A stretch of 30,372 nt of DNA from JAHEEL01 sp039715165 (lineage in GTDB: Bacteria; Actinomycetota; Acidimicrobiia; Spongiisociales; UBA5794): assembly GCA_039715165.1 (NCBI GenBank), contig JBDLHX010000017.1, positions 1 to 30,372 of the forward strand. Direction: 5' to 3'. Numbering within the stretch: the first letter of the stretch is position 1; each line of letters begins with the position of its first letter. Under the pieces are notes generated by a model. It made no database searches. It saw only the letters and a program-made list of their open reading frames with translations, and was not told the origin of the DNA. The position numbers and the translations under genes are program-made. Of this stretch, positions 23,611-30,372 are shown piece after piece.

Positions 23611-24902
23611 GTCCGCTCCTCATGTGAGACTCGTCCGAGGAGAGCGAGCGTCAACGCTGAGGCCAGTAGTGACGAGCCTCCGTACGACATGAACGGCAGG
23701 GTGATCCCGGTGATCGGCATGAGTCGAACGATCCCGGCGAGGATGAGGAACGACTGCAAGCCGAGGAGGATCGTGAGGCCGGCCGCGAGGTACTTGCGGA
23801 AGCGGTCACGGGACCTCAGAGCGATACCGAAACCGACGGTGACGAGGAACGCGTATGCCGTGATCACCGCGAGCGAGCCCGCGAGCCCAAGCTCCTCGCC
23901 GACGGCGGCGAAGACGAAATCGGTCGCCGCCGCAGGGATGAGGTCCGGGCGACCAAGGCCCAGGCCGGATCCCGTGAGGCTCCCGCTCCCCATGGCGAAG
24001 AGGCCCTGAGCGGTCTGGTAGCCGGCACCGGTGTAGTCGGCGAACGGGTCGATCCAGGCGGAGATTCGGACCTGCACGTGGCTGAACATCGCGTAGGCAG
24101 CGAAACCGCCGGCGGCACCGAGGACGACGCCCGCTCCGAGATAGAAGCTGCGACCGCTTGCCGTGTAGAGCATGCCGATGAACAGGCCGAACAGGAGCAA
24201 CGACGCGCCGAGGTCTCGCTGGTAGACGAGTACGGCGAACGCTGCGGCAGCGGCCACGATCACGGGTCCGAGGTGGCGCGGTTCCGGGATGCGGAGCGGC
24301 CCGATCGAGCGCGAGACCGTCGACATCGCTTCGGCCCGATCGGCGAGGTACGACGCGAGGAAGATCGTGAGGAAGACCTTCGCAATCTCCCCCGGTTGGA
24401 ACGAGAGCACCTGATCGGCAAACGGGAGGTCGGCGCGCAGCCACAGGCGTGAACCGTTGACGACGGCGCCGTGGATTGGCCACGACTCGGGGAGCAGAGG
24501 AAGGAGGAGAAAGAGGGTCGCCGCGGCGAGGAACAGGTACCGATAGCGCCGCAGGACGGCCACACCGGAAGAACGCAGCAGCCAGAGCACGCCGGCGCCG
24601 GCGGCGCCCGCCACGAGTAGCCACCATCGTTGGAGAGCGGCGAGTTCCGGATCGAGACGGAACACCTCGATGCCGCCCACCGCTGAGAGAAAGGTCGCGA
24701 TCGGCAGCAGCAGCGGGCTGGCGTTCGGAGCCCAGAGGCGGAATGCCAAGTGGAGCGAACCGAACGCGAGCGAGAAAGAGATGAAAGTGAGAGCGACGTC
24801 CGCGTCGAGCCATCCACCATCGGCGAACCGGACCATCGCCACCCCGAGCGAGGCGAGCACCGATCCGGCGAGGATGAACGCCGCTTCTGTGTTGCGAGTC
24901 AT
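23607..24902 (-). CDS. rodA: RodA/FtsW/SpoVE family peptidoglycan glycosyltransferase
   Basis: The 431-residue SEDS protein has about ten to twelve membrane helices. Family motifs are NGSRLWL and FQPGEIAKVFLTIFLA (around 155-180), QRDLGASLLLFGLF (about 230-243), and the C-terminal GITLPFMSYGGSSLLA (about 401-416). SEDS proteins polymerise lipid II into glycan strands and need a class B penicillin-binding protein partner, here pbpA directly downstream. The ATG at 24902 overlaps the pstP stop (ATGA); sequence open upstream to 25265 is a shadow of pstP. Confidence 0.95.
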   Translation of the reverse strand: MTRNTEAAFILAGSVLASLGVAMVRFADGGWLDADVALTFISFSLAFGSLHLAFRLWAPNASPLLLPIATFLSAVGGIEVFRLDPELAALQRWWLLVAGAAGAGVLWLLRSSGVAVLRRYRYLFLAAATLFLLLPLLPESWPIHGAVVNGSRLWLRADLPFADQVLSFQPGEIAKVFLTIFLASYLADRAEAMSTVSRSIGPLRIPEPRHLGPVIVAAAAAFAVLVYQRDLGASLLLFGLFIGMLYTASGRSFYLGAGVVLGAAGGFAAYAMFSHVQVRISAWIDPFADYTGAGYQTAQGLFAMGSGSLTGSGLGLGRPDLIPAAATDFVFAAVGEELGLAGSLAVITAYAFLVTVGFGIALRSRDRFRKYLAAGLTILLGLQSFLILAGIVRLMPITGITLPFMSYGGSSLLASALTLALLGRVSHEERT

Positions 24903-25618
24903 ACCCGGACGTCGACGACGGCCACCGTCACGTTGTCGACCCCACCGGCGCTGTTGGCGGCTTCGATGAGGCTCCACACAGTCGCTTCGGCGTCGTCGCC
25001 TGCATCGGCGATCTGCCCGATCTCGTCGTTGGAGATCATCGACGTGAGCCCGTCGGAACAGAACAGGATGCGGTCCCCGGCTTCGAGCGCGAGTTCGTGG
25101 TCGTCGATCTCGACCGGTCCGAGTCCGAGCGTGCGCGTGACGAGATGGCGCTGTGGGTGGGTGGCGACGTCCTCGGGGCTGATGTGACCCAGAGCGACGA
25201 GTTCCGCGACGACGGTGTGATCCGTGGAGATCTGGCGGAGGTCGCCGTCCCGCAGGAGGTAGCACCGGCTGTCACCGACGTGGGCGAGTTCGAGGGTTCC
25301 TTCCGGAAGGAACCTACCGAGCGTCATCGTCGTGCCCATTCCAGCGAGTTCACGCTGCTCGCGAACCCGTTTGATGATCGCGTCATTCGCTTCGGCGACG
25401 CGAGCGGCGACTTCGATGTCGGCGTCGGGGTCCTCAGCGGTCGCCGTTGTGAGGGCGAGTGCGCTGGCGACATTGCCGGCGACGTGGCCGCCCATGCCGT
25501 CGGCGACGCCGACGAGGATCGGGCCGGGTCCCGAGCCCGAGATCTCCGGGAACACGGAGTCCTCGTTCCGGTCTCGGATCCTGCCCTGGTGGGTGCCGGT
25601 CGCCCAGACGTATCTCAT
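24899..25618 (-). CDS. pstP: PP2C-type Ser/Thr phosphatase PstP (catalytic domain only)
   Basis: The 239-residue protein is a complete PP2C domain: RNEDS with Asp20, VADGMGGH (38-45, Asp40), GTTMTLG, HVGDSRCYLLRDG, a CSDGLT motif and GGVDNVTVAVV near the end supply the metal-binding aspartates. It removes phosphate from PknB and its substrates. Mycobacterial PstP has, in addition, a membrane helix and an extracellular domain (total about 514 residues); neither is present here, so this enzyme should be cytosolic. Start and stop overlap fhaB and rodA by ATGA. Confidence 0.94.
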   Translation of the reverse strand: MRYVWATGTHQGRIRDRNEDSVFPEISGSGPGPILVGVADGMGGHVAGNVASALALTTATAEDPDADIEVAARVAEANDAIIKRVREQRELAGMGTTMTLGRFLPEGTLELAHVGDSRCYLLRDGDLRQISTDHTVVAELVALGHISPEDVATHPQRHLVTRTLGLGPVEIDDHELALEAGDRILFCSDGLTSMISNDEIGQIADAGDDAEATVWSLIEAANSAGGVDNVTVAVVDVRV

Positions 25619-26031
25619 CTCACCTCGAGGATGGTCTTGCCGATCTGTACGGTATCGCCTCGGCCCGCCGGGGTGGGAACGTTGATGCGTCGGCCGTTCA
25701 CATACGTCCCGTTGGTGCTTCCCAGGTCGTGGACGAGCGTGGCGCCGTCGTGGCTCTCGACACGGGCGTGGAATTCCGAAGCGTAGGGATCGTCGATGAC
25801 TACGTCCGCGTCCGAACTCCGACCGATCGTATGTCCAGAGGGGCGCAGCCGCACGGACTTCCCCTTCTTCGCGTCCCCCCGGAACACGACGAGTTCATGG
25901 GCGCCCTTGGCCCGTTGCCGTGGCGTCCCGGTACCGATATGGGTACGGATGGCGATCGCGACCTGCCAGAGGAAGAGGAAGAGGAGAAGAAGGAAGAGGA
26001 TCTTCAGTGCGTTGAGGATGAGTGCCGGCAT
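25615..26031 (-). CDS. fhaB: FHA-domain protein FhaB (FipA-like)
   Basis: The 138-residue protein has an N-terminal membrane helix (LNALKILFLLLLFLFLWQVA, about 7-26) and a C-terminal FHA domain (about 60-138) with the phosphothreonine-binding signature HTIGRSSDADVVIDD, ASEFHARVES and LGSTNGTYVNGRRI. FhaB in mycobacteria is phosphorylated by the PASTA kinase and links to FtsZ and FtsQ. The stop overlaps pstP by ATGA; fhaA ends seven bases before its start. Confidence 0.93.
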   Translation of the reverse strand: MPALILNALKILFLLLLFLFLWQVAIAIRTHIGTGTPRQRAKGAHELVVFRGDAKKGKSVRLRPSGHTIGRSSDADVVIDDPYASEFHARVESHDGATLVHDLGSTNGTYVNGRRINVPTPAGRGDTVQIGKTILEVR

Positions 26032-26038
26032 GGGGTCC

Positions 26039-26701
26039 TCACACAGTCCGGAAGATGAAGTCGATGTCGCCCATTGTGACGGTGTCGCCGGGCATGAGCG
26101 GATGCGGGTCGGTGCTGATGCGATCGCCGTTCACGAATGTTCCGTTCACCGACGAGAGGTCAACGATCGTCGTCTCGTGGTCGGCTCGAGCGATGAGGGC
26201 CTGCCTGCGCGACAGTTCGGGGACCGCGATGACGGCATCGCACTCGAGCGCCCGTCCGAGGACCGCACGGTTGTCCCCGATCTCGATGACGAGCGGCGGT
26301 GAAGCCGAGACGAGTTGCGCCCACGGTTCGAGATCACCTGGTGCGGTCGTCCCCGAGCAGTCGGTGAGACCCTTCGGGACGGCGTCGTCTGGTTCGATCT
26401 CGACACTCACCGGGCCATTCGTCTTCCAGGCTCGTTGAGCGGCGAGGTCGGCGAGGGCGCGTGCAAGTTCCGTCTCGAGCGTCGGTGTGGATACGCCCGG
26501 CGGGAGGTCCGACGCGTGGATCTTGACCGTCCACTCGTTGGGGATGAACGGGCCGGAATCGCCATCCTCGACGACGAAGTCGGCCTGGCGGACGAGGCGG
26601 TCCGCGATGTCGACGGGGTGCATCGTCCCGCGAAAGACCGCGGCGGTGGCGCCGTCGACGAGACGCTCGAGGCGCCGTTCCACTTCGCGAGCGAGTCGCA
26701 T
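26039..26701 (-). CDS. fhaA: FHA-domain protein FhaA with DUF3662 N-terminus
   Basis: The 220-residue protein starts with the DUF3662 region typical of FhaA (REVERRLERLVDGATAAVF at 4-22, then MHPVDIADRLVRQAD) and ends with an FHA domain (about 140-220): AVLGRALECDAVIAVPELSRRQALI and LSSVNGTFVNGDRI. Mycobacterial FhaA is longer (about 527) because of a disordered linker; here the linker is almost absent. It recognises phosphothreonine on PknB and on the lipid II flippase MurJ in mycobacteria. The ATG at 26701 has TACAAT six bases upstream and opens the fhaA-fhaB-pstP-rodA-pbpA operon. Confidence 0.92.
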   Translation of the reverse strand: MRLAREVERRLERLVDGATAAVFRGTMHPVDIADRLVRQADFVVEDGDSGPFIPNEWTVKIHASDLPPGVSTPTLETELARALADLAAQRAWKTNGPVSVEIEPDDAVPKGLTDCSGTTAPGDLEPWAQLVSASPPLVIEIGDNRAVLGRALECDAVIAVPELSRRQALIARADHETTIVDLSSVNGTFVNGDRISTDPHPLMPGDTVTMGDIDFIFRTV

Positions 26702-26707
26702 GAGCGG

Positions 26708-26713
26708 ATTGTA
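26708..26713 (-). promoter_or_regulatory. Putative -10 hexamer (TACAAT) of the fhaA operon
   Basis: TACAAT, close to the TATAAT consensus, lies six bases before the fhaA ATG on the minus strand. Confidence 0.55.
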
Positions 26714-26761
26714 TGGGTCGAACCCAGTTCTGTGCGCTGGATCGGTGGTCTGACAGCGATG

Positions 26762-26829
26762 TGACACAAGACACAAGGAGCAATACACAAGAGAGGGAAG
26801 CGGTCCGGACTTGCTTCTTGCTACTTGAT
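26762..26829. repeat. Heptamer-period intergenic repeat, two inverted arms
   Basis: The left arm is TGACACA, AGACACA, AGGAGCA, ATACACA, AGAGAGG (26762-26796); the right arm is ACTTGCT, TCTTGCT, ACTTGAT (26809-26829). The left arm matches the repeat at 2940 in unit sequence and phase. A strong hairpin GCCTGC-GAA-GCAGGC (26832-26846) follows directly. The repeat fills the divergent spacer between fhaA and tRNA-Leu. Confidence 0.7.
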
Positions 26830-26870
26830 ACGCCTGCGAAGCAGGCCCAAGAGCTATCCACAGCCCGTGG

Positions 26871-26876
26871 TAGCCT
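26871..26876 (+). promoter_or_regulatory. Putative -10 hexamer (TAGCCT) of tRNA-Leu
   Basis: TAGCCT lies exactly 11 bases before the mature tRNA 5' end. An octamer TATCCACA (26855-26862) lies eight bases upstream of it, as near tRNA-Ile but in the opposite orientation relative to transcription. Confidence 0.5.
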
Positions 26877-26887
26877 TCGCGGCCCGC

Positions 26888-26971
26888 GGGCGAGTGGCGG
26901 AAATGGCAGACGCGCAGGTTTCAGGTATCTGTGAGGTAACACTCGTGGGGGTTCAAGTCCCCCCTCGCCCA
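26888..26971 (+). tRNA. tRNA-Leu (anticodon CAG)
   Basis: This 84-base class II tRNA has acceptor GGGCGAG/CTCGCCC, D arm with GGCGGAAATGGCAGACGCG, anticodon arm CAGGT-TTCAGGT-ATCTG with anticodon CAG, a long variable arm and T arm GGGGG-TTCAAGT-CCCCC. The discriminator is A; CCA is not encoded. In Mycobacterium a tRNA-Leu(CAG) also lies directly beyond fhaA. The next start codon comes only five bases after the tRNA. Confidence 0.95.
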
Positions 26972-26976
26972 CAACC

Positions 26977-27981
26977 ATGGCGTATTCCCCCTACGCGCCG
27001 GTTCACCGGCAGCGGCGTCGACGCTGGCTGCTCGTGCTTCTCGTCGCTTTGATCATCATCTCGGTCGTGGTCCTCGCCGTCCGTCGCCGAAGCGACGCGC
27101 GCAGCGTTGCGGACTACCTCTTCGTCGCGCAGCAGGTGACGGCAGAGCAGGCCGAAACGGCCAACGATCTCGAGACGCTCTTCGCCACGATCGACGACGT
27201 CGACCGGCCTGAAGTCATGAGGCGTCTCGAGAATCTCCGGCTCTCGCTGGAAGGATCGTCGGAGATGCTCTCCGGCACCGACGTCCCGCCCTCCGCCGCC
27301 GAAGCGCACGGCTACCTCGCTGTTGCGATTGGTTCGTGGGAGACGGCGCTCGACACGCTCGACGACGCGATCGTTCTCGTGCTCGACGAACCAGGAGAGG
27401 CCGGAGGCGCAGAGCGTCTCGATGAGTCATTCGCTCACCTCCGTCTCGGCGACCTCGCCTACCGGGAGTTCCTCTCCCAAGTCGAAGATCTCGACGACTC
27501 GATCCTCGTCGGCGATCTCGACAACGTCGCGTTCGCTGCGGAGGAACGCAGCGTGGAGTACGACGGGCAGCTCGTCACCCTCAAACTCTCTGCCGTGTAC
27601 AAGCTCGGAGAGAATCACGACGTGTCGGTGAACGCACTCACCGAACCGGGGGTGTTCGGTGAGAGGAACAACGTTCCCGTGGTGCCCTACAGCGAGGTAT
27701 TCATCGTTCAGGCCGTGGTGACGAACCAGGGCAACGAGCCTGAGCGCCAGGTGAGCGTTGACCTCGAACTCATCCCCACGAACCAGGATGAGGAGACGGT
27801 GACGATCCGCCAAACCGTCGATGCCATCGAACCGGGCCAGGCCAGGACGCTCATCTTCGACACTCTCGACCTGAGACCCGGGAGTCTCTACGAACTCAAG
27901 ATCACTGCCCAGGTTGACAAGGATCAAGACCCCGAGAACGATGAGTGGCGCATGGTCTTCTACCGGAACGAGAACGCGTGA
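26977..27981 (+). CDS. Membrane-anchored protein with C-terminal CARDB-like domain
   Basis: The 334-residue protein has a basic N-terminus, one membrane helix (about 17-35, LLVLLVALIIISVVVLAV), a helical acidic region (about 45-175, possibly coiled coil) and a C-terminal beta-sandwich of CARDB type (about 230-334) with VVTNQGNEPERQVSVDLEL, EPGQARTLIF and ENDEWRMVFY. I do not recognise a named family for the whole protein. It is probably extracytoplasmic. The ATG lies five bases after tRNA-Leu with no room for a ribosome binding site, and no later start would keep the membrane anchor. The stop overlaps the DUF4446 start (GTGA), so the two are likely functionally linked. Confidence 0.82.
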   Translation: MAYSPYAPVHRQRRRRWLLVLLVALIIISVVVLAVRRRSDARSVADYLFVAQQVTAEQAETANDLETLFATIDDVDRPEVMRRLENLRLSLEGSSEMLSGTDVPPSAAEAHGYLAVAIGSWETALDTLDDAIVLVLDEPGEAGGAERLDESFAHLRLGDLAYREFLSQVEDLDDSILVGDLDNVAFAAEERSVEYDGQLVTLKLSAVYKLGENHDVSVNALTEPGVFGERNNVPVVPYSEVFIVQAVVTNQGNEPERQVSVDLELIPTNQDEETVTIRQTVDAIEPGQARTLIFDTLDLRPGSLYELKITAQVDKDQDPENDEWRMVFYRNENA

Positions 27982-28427
27982 GCGATTGGCTGTTCGTCGT
28001 CATCGTCGGCCTCGTCGTGATGCTCGCCATCTGGCAGACGTATCAGCTGACGATCATCCGCAGGCAGGTGGACGCCGTTCCAAAAGATGGGAACGTTTTC
28101 GCCCTCATCGACTCGACGACGGGCCGCCTCAGCCGGGTTGAGGCAGGCGTAGCGGTTCTCGACCAGCGATTGAATGATGTCGAGGCGACCCTCCCATATG
28201 CCATCACCCGGACGGCGGTTGTTGCGTATGACGCCTTCGGGAACATTGCGGGTCAGCTCTCACGATCGATGGCCCTTCTGAGCGACACCGGGGACGGCGT
28301 TGTTCTGTCAGTCCTCATTTCTCGCGAGGAGACGCTGTTCTTCACGAAGGAGATCAAAGGCGGAGTGGGGAGCGAGATGCTGTCTCCCGAGGAGGAGCGG
28401 GCCGTCGCACACGCGATGGGCCGGTAG
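27978..28427 (+). CDS. DUF4446 family membrane protein
   Basis: The 149-residue protein has an N-terminal membrane helix (WLFVVIVGLVVMLAIWQTYQ, 4-23), a short helical linker and the DUF4446 signature YDAFGNIAGQLSRSMALLSD followed by GDGVVLSVLISREETLFFTK and a C-terminal LSPEEERAVAHA. The family has no established function; in Firmicutes it also occurs close to serS and parB-type genes, to my recollection. The GTG start overlaps the previous stop. Eleven bases separate it from serS, but the likely serS -10 hexamer begins in its stop codon. Confidence 0.85.
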   Translation: MSDWLFVVIVGLVVMLAIWQTYQLTIIRRQVDAVPKDGNVFALIDSTTGRLSRVEAGVAVLDQRLNDVEATLPYAITRTAVVAYDAFGNIAGQLSRSMALLSDTGDGVVLSVLISREETLFFTKEIKGGVGSEMLSPEEERAVAHAMGR

Positions 28428-28430
28428 CAT
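28425..28430 (+). promoter_or_regulatory. Putative -10 hexamer (TAGCAT) of serS
   Basis: TAGCAT overlaps the DUF4446 stop codon and lies eight bases before the serS ATG, consistent with a leaderless serS transcript. Confidence 0.45.
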
Positions 28431-28438
28431 TCCCGCCC

Positions 28439-29692
28439 ATGATCGACGTTGGAATCCTTCGTGACCACCCGGAAGCCATCGATGCCGCGCTGAAGCGCCG
28501 TGGCGTTGACCTGGACGTTGACGCGCTCGTCGCTCTCGATGCTGAGCGGCGTTCCGCCCGGGTGGAGGCCGAGGAGATGCGGTCCCTGCAGAAGCACATC
28601 GGCAAGTCGATAGCGAAGCTCTCGGGTGACGACAAGACGGCCGCAATCGCCGAGGCGGGCGAACTCTCCGTTAGATACAAGGACCGGCTCGCCGAGGCCG
28701 ACCGGCTCGATGAGGGCTTCATGGAGCAGTGGGTGACGGTCCCGAATCTCGCCGACGAGACCGCTGCGGACGGCTTCGACGAGGAAGACAGCGTCGAGAT
28801 CTCCCGCTGGGGCGACCTCCCCAACTTCGAATTCGAGGTGAAGGATCACGTCGATCTCGGCGCGGCGCTCGGCGTTATCGACATTGAGCGAGCGACGAAG
28901 ATCTCCGGCAGCCGTTTCGGGCTGAAGAAGGGGAAGCTCGCGCTGCTCGAGATGGCGCTCATGCGGTGGGCGATGGACATGGTTGCCCCACACGGGTTCA
29001 CGCCCGTGCTTCCCCCTGTGTTGGTACGGGAGAACGCCCTGTTCGGGACCGGTATCTTTCCAGCCGACCGTGAGCAGGTGTACTCGGTTCAAGAAGATGA
29101 CCTTTACCTCGTAGGGACGTCGGAGGTGCCGCTCGCTGCGATGCACGGGGACGAGATCCTCAGCGAAGAGGACCTGCCGATCCGGTACGCGGCGTTCTCG
29201 ACCTGCTTCCGCGTCGAGGCCGGCACGTACGGCAAGGACACGCGAGGGATCTTCCGTGTGCACCAGTTCGACAAGACGGAGATGTTCTCGTTCGTGCATC
29301 CGGACCGTTCCCGCGACGAGCACGACTTCCTGCTCGAACGCGAGGAGGAGCTCGTGCGGGCGCTCGAGATTCCGTACCGGGTTGTGAACGTTGCCGCGGG
29401 CGACCTCGGCGCGTCCGCGGCGAAGAAGTACGACATCGAGGCGTGGTTCCCCGGCCAGGAGCGGTTCCGCGAAGTCACCTCCACGTCGAACACGACCGAC
29501 TACCAATCTCGGCGACTGAAGATCCGGTTCAAGGACGAGGGCGGGGCGAACCGTCTCGTCCACACCCTCAATGGGACGGCGGTCACCGCCCGACATCTCA
29601 TCGCACTTCTCGAGAATCACCAGCAGGGCGACGGAACGGTCATCATCCCCGAGGCGCTGCGCCCATACACCGGCTTCGATGTCCTCGACTGA
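28439..29692 (+). CDS. serS: Seryl-tRNA synthetase
   Basis: The 417-residue class II synthetase charges tRNA-Ser. Residues 1-105 form the long coiled-coil arm that contacts the tRNA (VDALVALDAERRSARVEAEE onward). The catalytic domain shows motif 1 (HGFTPVLPPVLVRE), the serine-binding TSEVPLAAMH, motif 2 (STCFRVEAG, about 257-265) and motif 3 (ENHQQGDGTVIIPEALRPY, about 391-409). The length is standard. There is no Shine-Dalgarno sequence before the ATG; the TAGCAT hexamer eight bases upstream suggests leaderless initiation, and no T-box leader is present. Confidence 0.97.
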   Translation: MIDVGILRDHPEAIDAALKRRGVDLDVDALVALDAERRSARVEAEEMRSLQKHIGKSIAKLSGDDKTAAIAEAGELSVRYKDRLAEADRLDEGFMEQWVTVPNLADETAADGFDEEDSVEISRWGDLPNFEFEVKDHVDLGAALGVIDIERATKISGSRFGLKKGKLALLEMALMRWAMDMVAPHGFTPVLPPVLVRENALFGTGIFPADREQVYSVQEDDLYLVGTSEVPLAAMHGDEILSEEDLPIRYAAFSTCFRVEAGTYGKDTRGIFRVHQFDKTEMFSFVHPDRSRDEHDFLLEREEELVRALEIPYRVVNVAAGDLGASAAKKYDIEAWFPGQERFREVTSTSNTTDYQSRRLKIRFKDEGGANRLVHTLNGTAVTARHLIALLENHQQGDGTVIIPEALRPYTGFDVLD

Positions 29693-29723
29693 GCGACAGG
29701 GCCTGCCAAAGGGCGGCAGCGGG

Positions 29724-29758
29724 TACTTGCTACTTGCTACTTGCAACTTGGTACTGAG
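29724..29758. repeat. Heptamer-period repeat between serS and the methyltransferase gene
   Basis: Five consecutive 7-base units TACTTGC, TACTTGC, TACTTGC, AACTTGG, TACTGAG lie in a 78-base spacer. The 11-mer CTTGCTACTTG recurs near 26818 and, as its reverse complement, at 2952. Confidence 0.75.
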
Positions 29759-29770
29759 CGCGGAGCGCTC

Positions 29771-30372
29771 ATGAGCAACGGCAAGGTCTTCACCGACATC
29801 GCCGGGCGTTATGACCGGCTCAACTCGATCCTGTCCCTCGGTCGCGACCAGGCATGGCGGCTGACCGCAATCGACCGTCTCCCCGAGGGGCGCATCCTCG
29901 ATCTCGGGGCCGGCACCGGCGCAGCGAACGAGGTGTTTGGCGAGCGGGATGTTGTCGCTCTCGATCCTTCTCCCGAGATGCTGGCCCTCAACGACGCTGG
30001 TGGAAGGATCGTCTCCGTCGGCGAGTCCCTGCCGTTCGCAGCCGAGTCGTTCGACGCAGTGTTCTCCGCCTACGTCTTCCGGAACCTCGATTCGGTCGAT
30101 GAGACCTTGTCCGAGGTTCATCGGGTGCTTCGCCCGGGCGGCCGCGCCGGGATCGTCGACCTCGGCCGTCCCGAGGCGGGATGGAAACGATCACTCCACC
30201 GTGCGGGGACGTCCGTCGTGCTTCCTCTCGCCGGGATGACGATCGGGGCACGCGAGGAGTACGTGTATCTGCATCACACGCTGGACAAGCACCCGCCGCC
30301 GGACGAGCTGCTCGGTTCTTCGCCGTTGACGCTCGTTGACACGTGGCGGATGGGCCCAATGGGTTTCGTGTG
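29771..30372 (+). CDS. menG: UbiE/MenG family methyltransferase (3' end outside window)
   Basis: The visible 200 codons encode a class I SAM-dependent methyltransferase: VFTDIAGRYDRLNSILSLGR at 6-25 is the UbiE/MenG opening, motif I is ILDLGAGTG (about 42-50), followed by VALDPSPEML and LPFAAESFDAVFSAYVFRNL, then HRVLRPGGR. In actinobacteria this enzyme methylates demethylmenaquinone to menaquinone. The match to MenG is good, but other UbiE-like methyltransferases cannot be excluded and no other menaquinone gene is visible. The right edge of the window cuts the gene. No clear Shine-Dalgarno or -10 hexamer at leaderless spacing is seen. Confidence 0.85.
   Translation, partial: MSNGKVFTDIAGRYDRLNSILSLGRDQAWRLTAIDRLPEGRILDLGAGTGAANEVFGERDVVALDPSPEMLALNDAGGRIVSVGESLPFAAESFDAVFSAYVFRNLDSVDETLSEVHRVLRPGGRAGIVDLGRPEAGWKRSLHRAGTSVVLPLAGMTIGAREEYVYLHHTLDKHPPPDELLGSSPLTLVDTWRMGPMGFV

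Noticed and set aside
28253..30121. 622-codon open frame on the minus strand antisense to serS and the methyltransferase gene
   Set aside because: It is opposite well-recognised genes, has no domain I recognise and is explained by high GC, which removes stop codons from antisense frames.

Overview
The window looks like chromosomal core sequence from a GC-rich actinobacterium (Actinomycetota). I lean towards class Acidimicrobiia or a relative, but this is inference from gene content and not from a marker-gene tree. The main evidence is the block crgA, class E sortase, small membrane protein, trpG/pabA, then pknB, pbpA, rodA, pstP, fhaB, fhaA on the opposite strand, with tRNA-Leu(CAG) just beyond fhaA. 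This matches the arrangement near the replication origin of Mycobacterium and Streptomyces. Differences from Mycobacterium are a single PASTA kinase (no pknA next to pknB), a PstP with only its catalytic domain, and a mutY gene coupled to the end of pknB.

Layout. 1-2893 (minus): an operon of a small membrane protein, an unrecognised 242-residue protein and an NHLRC2-like thioredoxin/NHL lipoprotein that runs off the left edge. 3022-6004 (plus): a cobalamin riboswitch with a hairpin sequestering the ribosome binding site, then an overlapping btuF-btuC-btuD vitamin B12 importer. 5997-13525: a VIT-family metal transporter, an AI-2E family permease, a RetSat/CrtISO-like flavoprotein, a cation-chloride cotransporter-like permease, a PAP2 phosphatase and a YhhN protein. 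13524-14995: an overlapping trio of HTH-nucleotidyltransferase, a 61-residue HEPN-like fragment and a DUF2293 protein. 15074-17079: tRNA-Ile(GAT), a DUF2269-like membrane protein, tRNA-Ala(TGC) and a thiolase. 17201-26701: the cell division and cell wall signalling block. 26888-30372: tRNA-Leu(CAG), a CARDB-like membrane protein, a DUF4446 protein, serS and a menG/ubiE methyltransferase cut by the right edge.

How the genes work together. PknB senses muropeptides through PASTA repeats and PstP reverses its phosphorylation. FhaA and FhaB read phosphothreonine, while PbpA and RodA polymerise and crosslink septal or lateral peptidoglycan and CrgA helps organise the divisome. The genes from fhaA to pbpA overlap or nearly abut, so they form one operon; pknB-mutY has its own likely promoter.

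Two sequence-level patterns recur. First, a TANNNT hexamer lies 6-9 bases before the start codon of about ten genes, as expected for leaderless transcripts, and exactly 11 bases before the mature 5' end of all three tRNAs. Second, degenerate 7-base-period repeats occupy five intergenic spacers, several as inverted arms. I saw no CRISPR array, insertion sequence or prophage. No stretch above 300 bases lacks an annotated element; the longest non-coding one (2894-3213) holds a heptamer repeat and the riboswitch.
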